A stretch of DNA of 64,000 bases from Apostichopus japonicus (Eukaryota > Echinodermata > Holothuroidea > Aspidochirotida > Stichopodidae). The position numbers and the translations under genes were made by a program. The stretch lies in NCBI RefSeq assembly GCF_037975245.1, contig NC_092583.1:10888264-10952263 (forward strand), in the 5' to 3' direction. The notes beneath the pieces are model-generated. The model was given only the letters and a program-made list of their open reading frames with translations, was not told the DNA's origin and did not search any database. Every line of letters starts with the position of its first letter. Positions within the stretch are counted from its first letter, which is position 1. This document shows, piece after piece, positions 1 through 64,000 of this stretch.

Positions 1-1491
1 ATAAGCCCTTGCTCACATCAAGTGTGAAGTCCATCGGTATTATGGTTTATCATCAAATCTAAAGTTTTTCGCCCCCACTGAGCTCAAATTGACTTTTGAC
101 CTGGTTTGATCATGTGACTTTTGGTTGACCTGATATCTTTCATGTGTTTTGGCAATTTGTTATTTCGGTATATGCGTACTGGCCGAACTGCTTATATTTA
201 ACCTTTGACGTATTGATGTCATTAATCACTGAGGCACTACATTCTATACACATTCACTCAACTATTATGTTTGAATTACTACGTGGAACACTTTAGATCA
301 CCTAAACTTCTTTTTGGTTTGGATGACAATAGAAACCTATGTAGCCATGATGGCGTGTGTGTATGTGCCCGTGTTTGTGTGTATGTGTCTGTGACGGCCA
401 TCTTGTCAACAACGATATCTCAAGATAGGAAGCATGATTACTGTTTACACTTAACCTGATTATGCATCGTATTTAGAAAAAGCCTATGGTTTTCGTGGTG
501 GTCAATGGTCACCTGAGGTCACCAGAAGACATTGTCAACACATTGTCTTAATTGAGGAAAATGGGACACTTTACATGCTAAGCATGTGAATGAGTTATGT
601 GGAATAGAACTCAATTGTTTTTGGTAGAGGTGTGTATTGCTATGTGCAGTAGACTGACATGTGTGTATCATGCCACAGTGTAATTGTATCAAAATAGTGG
701 TTTAGGAAATTTATATTATAAGGGTTATTTCTGGTGAACAAGCACAACTCTTGTAGAATAAAGTCATCGAAACCTCAGTGCATTTTGCATTCCGGTTTTA
801 AATTAATGCCTAAGCTGTAAACTATCTGACATTTTACAGGGTGCGAGGGTTGCGGCCATTTATCAATGTACGGAGGCATTACACAATGTGCTGATACATA
901 TCCACCAAGTTTAAATGATAAACGTTATGACCCAAATCCTCTTTTTCTGAATTTAACTTGAGGGATTCAGCCATTCTGGTATGCGAATAATTACATCACT
1001 AAAATGTTGCCTTTAGGGTTATTTAACCTCTGACGTCATTTATCACGTATGCGCTACATAATGTTACTTTCCACAGACCTAGCATGCGAATTTAAAGTAG
1101 TTTGAATTTTTTATTGGGGGGGGGGGGGAGTGTCGTTATGCGAACTAATCCACCATCGGTTAACTTCAAACACTTAGTATGTGCCCGGTCATTGGATCTA
1201 GTGCCTACATAGGTTCAAAGGTCAGGGGTTAATTCGCATTACAAATACATCATTTTGACAATTACGGGCATACCAACATGGGGACATGGCTTACTATTGA
1301 AGCCCATGGATAGCAGATCATGCAGTTGTTTTAAGTTGATATTAAAACTTTTGTATAACTTAATATAGTTTTTTGTTTTTAGAATATTGCAAATAATAAC
1401 ATGCATGATAGCATGAAAGAAGAAAATGAAATATTTGAAATGTAAACTGTTACAATTATTCTGTATTACTCTTTTGTCTTAATCCTAACAG
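1..1491. other. Left flank without a recognised gene
   Basis: I see no convincing exon here. Short stretches near 200-240, 860-930 and 1025-1065 resemble each other and part of 6585-6960 (TGACGTCAT followed by ATCAC, and a CCACCAAGTTT block), so a diverged dispersed repeat is likely. A run of G lies at about 1117-1128. The start exon of the micro-exon gene may be upstream of the window. Confidence 0.4.
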
Positions 1492-60140
<58,649 letters not shown>

Positions 60141-60360
60141 GTAAATGTTCGTAACCAGTGCAACTTTTGTTTTATACCTTTTCACTTTAGGTTAGATGTG
60201 ACTGACCATACAGCTGACTCTGCTTGACTATGAATTACAATTACTAGTACATACAGCATCGAATTGGAACTTGGATTTAACTTTCAATGATCGAGATTAT
60301 TATAATATAGTTATATAGTATAGAAATAGTACATGGCCAAGATATTTTTAAATTAAATGG

Positions 60361-60690
60361 GATAAGGGGGTAAGGGTGGGGGTGGAGGAGGAGATAGTAA
60401 TGGTTAATTGAGATTGAGATTGAGATTAAGATTGAGATTGACATTGAGATTAAGATTGAGAAGGATTAATGGTTAATGGTTCATGGTTCATGATTACTGG
60501 TTAATGGTTGATGCTTGATGGTTGATGATTGATGATTAATGATTAATGATTAATGATTAATGGTTACTGATTACTGATTACTAATTACTGATTAATGATT
60601 GATGATTGATGAATTTGAATAATGATTAATGATTAATGAATAATGATTAATGGTTATTGGTTAATGATTATTGATTAATGATTTTTTATC
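60361..60690. repeat. GAGATT and TTAATGA simple-repeat tract
   Basis: A G-rich run, then (TTGAGA)n with variants, then a long degenerate TTAATGA / TTGATGA heptamer tract. Confidence 0.9.
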
Positions 60691-61242
60691 GCAGTTATTT
60701 GTGTTATTTCATTAGTCTAATAAACTAGGTATGAAAAATAACAATCAATGTCTTCTTTTGTTCTTATAAACGTTTCTTTGGATACAAGAAATTGCAAAAA
60801 CTTGGTATTCCAAACGTCTGGCACAGGCTGAGTAAGTCACATTATAAACTTGGGGTAGGGGGAACGAGTTTTGCTAGAGGAGGGGAGCATCCGTCGGCGT
60901 AATAGATTGCACCGAACGATGTGAAATGCGCCTATAGCATATAGTGGATATATTCCTTCAAAATGTGGACATATTCCTTTAAAATGTTGACTCCAAACAT
61001 CGCGAAACTGAAGGGCCGAAGAGCTATTAATGATACGCAAGATTGTTAAATATTAATGATACACACTCTTGTTTAAGTCGTAAAAAGGATTCGTGTTCCG
61101 TCGTTCTGTGACTTGGTACATGGGTAAGTACAAATTAATTTACTTTACTGTTAGAGTGTACATCAACTTATTTATTTTATGTTAACTTGTAAAATATCAG
61201 TATGTTTTTCTTTTCTTCCCTTCATAATTCTGTATTTTATAG

Positions 61243-61253
61243 ATTTCTTGTAG
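61243..61253 (+). CDS. Tentative terminal exon of the micro-exon gene
   Basis: TTTCTTTTCTTCCCTTCATAATTCTGTATTTTATAG is a good acceptor. Entering in phase 1, the next codons read F-L-stop (TAG at 61251-61253). This would end the protein, but short stops occur by chance, and no nearby AATAAA is visible. Confidence 0.25.
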
Positions 61254-61899
61254 CTTTTTATAGTGAAAAGTCAACAAACCGGAAGAAATTAACTTACGTT
61301 TTAGGGTCAGAGGCTATGGTTATTATGAATGATCTGCAGAACAGGGTAGATATTAATGATGTAGTCTGGGGTAAACATTAAAGATACCCATACAGAGGTA
61401 ACAATGAAAGACACAATTGCTGTAATTATTGATGATACATAGGCTAGAGTAAACATCGATTCAGTATGGGGTCAATATTGATGATATACGGACTAGGGAA
61501 AATATTAATGATATAGTCCAAGGTAAAAAGTTATGCTAACTTTTACTTAAATTTTTGCGCAAACAAAGACTCAACTTCACATGGAAATCTATCCCTATAC
61601 TACTACTTCCATTGTGATTACCTTAAAAGGGTTAATTAACCTATGTATATGTCCACTTTAGGCAGAAAGAATAACACAATCAAAGGCACACAATCCTCTT
61701 ACAAAGTTTTAGGGAAAGACAAAATCGATGTAGAAAAAGCTAATACATTCAAATGTGTGTATATAACAAGGTGACTTTGTGAAAAAGTATATGTATAGTT
61801 ATGTTAAAAGTAAGTCTGTTTAGGCCTCCAATTATAGCACGTTAAAATTACTAGAAGTTTTCAAAATTTACCATCCTGGAGGTCTTTACTCTACAAATT

Positions 61900-64000
61900 G
61901 TTAGACATTCTAAATGAACACACAAGATTACTGAATGTCCCAGTGAAGTAAATTTCCTCCAAGGTGGTAATACAAATAGTTTTTGAATCTCTTTGAAGAT
62001 CTCTGAACAATTGGTCTCATTGTAGGAGTGTTACTGAAGTATAAACAGACAGGTATATACACTAGATAGCACACAGTCATTTTACACAGGTTGTGGAGCA
62101 ATCTTATAGAACAGCATCTCCTTAAAACATAGTTCTGGTGCATATATTTGTGTTTATGAAGCAACCACAGTAGCATATGATATCCCCACAATTAAGTCCT
62201 TGATCCAAAAGGGAAATATACCTGTATATATTTCCCCTTAGGGATAAGACTTGTTACTCTCCCTTAAATATGACACACCTTTTTCAAGCAAGGTGATGTT
62301 TTGATGCAGACAGCCACATGTACTATAACTATTTATGAGTAAACGTTGTATTAAAGAAATCACTTAAAGCAATAGGATATGATATCCCCACAATTAAGTC
62401 CTTCTGTCAATATGATCCATAAAGGGAAATATACCTGTCTATATTTCCCCTTAGGGATAAAACATGTTCATCTCATAAACTGACAAAAAAATTTCAAGCA
62501 AGGTGATGTTATGATGCAGAAAGCCAAAAATACTTTAACTATTTAAATTAAAAGTAAACTTTGAATAAAAGAATTAAATTTAAAGGGAGAAAGATAGAAT
62601 ACTTCTACAGTCTCTATAAGTCCTGCAACCACTGTGGTCCTTAAAGGGAAAAATACATGCTAACACAGAAAATCGACCAAGTTAACAACCATGACCAACT
62701 GAACAAACAGTACATTTGTAAATAAAAACACCCAGTTACATTACATAATGAAACAAACAAAAAATACACTTAGCAGGAAATAAGAACAACAAAGCAATAT
62801 CATACCAAAAACATCACTGTAACCTATATCCATGGGGAAATACACCTACACTACTGTTCTGCTCTCATAAGAACACATAACGCCTTACATGGGATATATT
62901 GCTTTTTGATAAGTGTGATACAAAGGTAGGGCACGTGGGTCTGAAAATGCATATTGGCTTCTTCATCAGGCTTCCAAATTGAGCTAGGGTTGATTAAATC
63001 TCTCTGATGATCTCTGAACAATTGGTCATTGTAGGAGTGTTACTGATGTATCAACAGATAGGTATGATGTATCAAAAGATAGGATGTATCAACAAATACA
63101 TTGGATAGAACACAATCCTGTTACACAAGTTGTGGAGCAATCTTATCAAACAGCATCTCCTTAAATCACAGTTCTGATGCATATATTTGTGTTTGTGAAG
63201 CAACTACTGTACAGTAGGATATGATATCCCCATAATTAAGTGTGTTGTAAAACATATCTGTGTTGTGCTGTACAGGCCTAACACTGAAGTTAACCATACA
63301 TGCACACTTTTAAGTAGACTATGGTGATAATACTGTACACATATCTGCCTCCACTAATCGTAAAGGTGTCAATCATTTACCCTGTGTCATATACTCATGG
63401 TGGACTGTAAATCAGAATATATCTTTTTAAAACATAGTTCAGATGCATATCTTTGTGTTCATGAAGCAAATACAGAAGTTTATGAGATTCCCACATCATA
63501 CTGTCACTATGATCCTTAAAAGGTAATTTACCTGTATATATTTGCCCTGAGGGATAATAAATGTTACCCTTTTCAAAGGAAATGACAAACCTTACCCTTC
63601 AAGAAAGGTGATGTTATGATGCAAATAGCCTGTACTGCTGCTACTTACAAACTTTGCATTTCTCAAAAGAAATCATATGAAGCATTTCTATGGTACTTAG
63701 AGGAGAATATACCTGTTTATATTCTCCCTGAGAGAATACTATGTAAGACCTGTCTTAAAAGAATACACATAAGTTTTCAACACATGTGATGTACTGTAAT
63801 GATGCATCAAGCTGGAGTGATATTTCAATATGCCAACATCACCTTTTTTTAACACCTTTCTCTAAAAGCCAACACTCCACGAGTACATGACTATGGAAAT
63901 ATCATGTAGCTAGGAGTAATGCCTACTGAAGGGATGTCCTCCCTAATATGAATATAATATACACCCAGTACAGTGTATGTGCTGTACACACTGTACATAC
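61900..64000. repeat. Degenerate repeats with a recurring small hairpin
   Basis: Shared words recur (TATGATATCCCCACAATTAAG, AAGGTGATGTT(A/T)TGATGCA, AGTTCTGATGCATAT). A hairpin of the type GGGAAATATACCTG then TATATTTCCC(C)TTAGGGATAA occurs near 62211 and 62424 and in variant form near 63521 and 63701. No gene recognised. Confidence 0.6.

Noticed and set aside
840-960. Possible exon after TTTTACAG with two cysteines, read in phase 1
   Set aside because: No donor keeps the symmetric phase, and the sequence overlaps the dispersed repeat seen near 6760.

Overview
The window is from a eukaryotic nuclear genome. It is AT-rich and rich in introns, with Ty3/Gypsy LTR retrotransposons, hAT-like and other short TIR elements, GGGGCGT-type MITEs and many simple repeats. 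This texture suggests a marine invertebrate, perhaps an echinoderm or another invertebrate deuterostome. No conserved host protein is long enough to fix the taxon.

The main content is one apparent plus-strand gene covering at least positions 1492-60140. It contains no ordinary exons. It shows about 42 intact-looking micro-exons of 6 to 30 nt (plus 4 doubtful or decayed ones), each with a pyrimidine tract and AG in front and a GTAAGA-like donor behind. All of the intact ones are multiples of 3 nt, and all are open when read as phase 1-1 exons. The first seven (1492-7718) are 15-30 nt and encode cysteine-containing pieces of two alternating kinds, P-R-x-x-C and x-L-C-x-x. From 8690 on, nearly all are 6 or 9 nt, so each adds two or three residues. 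These small exons sit one per unit in a diverged tandem array of about 500-1000 bp units, mostly intron. One subfamily covers about 8.7-27 kb and a second, with a period near 707 bp, covers about 28-46 kb; more degenerate copies continue to about 60 kb. A conserved intronic core lies about 200 bp upstream of most acceptors. The layout resembles the micro-exon genes known from schistosomes in exon size and symmetry, but I see no sequence relation to them. I infer a secreted or surface repeat-peptide gene with a large alternative-splicing capacity. The first exon was not found, and only a tentative last exon (61243-61253) was.

Mobile elements lie inside the introns. A TA-flanked TIR element (11269-14213) carries a small two-exon gene. 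A minus-strand Gypsy-type element (17692-22571, TSD CTGCC) and a second one (33712-44183, TSD CTAT) are both broken by frameshifts and stops. The second holds a nested 5.5-kb element (36778-42253) with repeat-built inverted ends and remains of what looks like a BEN-domain gene. Smaller TIR elements with visible target duplications are at 4328-4678, 25791-26517, 50715-51444 and 52809-54201 (the last with another nested inside); others lie at 46994-47943, 55040-55616 and 58468-58852.

The flanks (1-1491 and about 61.3-64 kb) show no convincing gene. The right flank carries degenerate repeats built around a recurring small hairpin.
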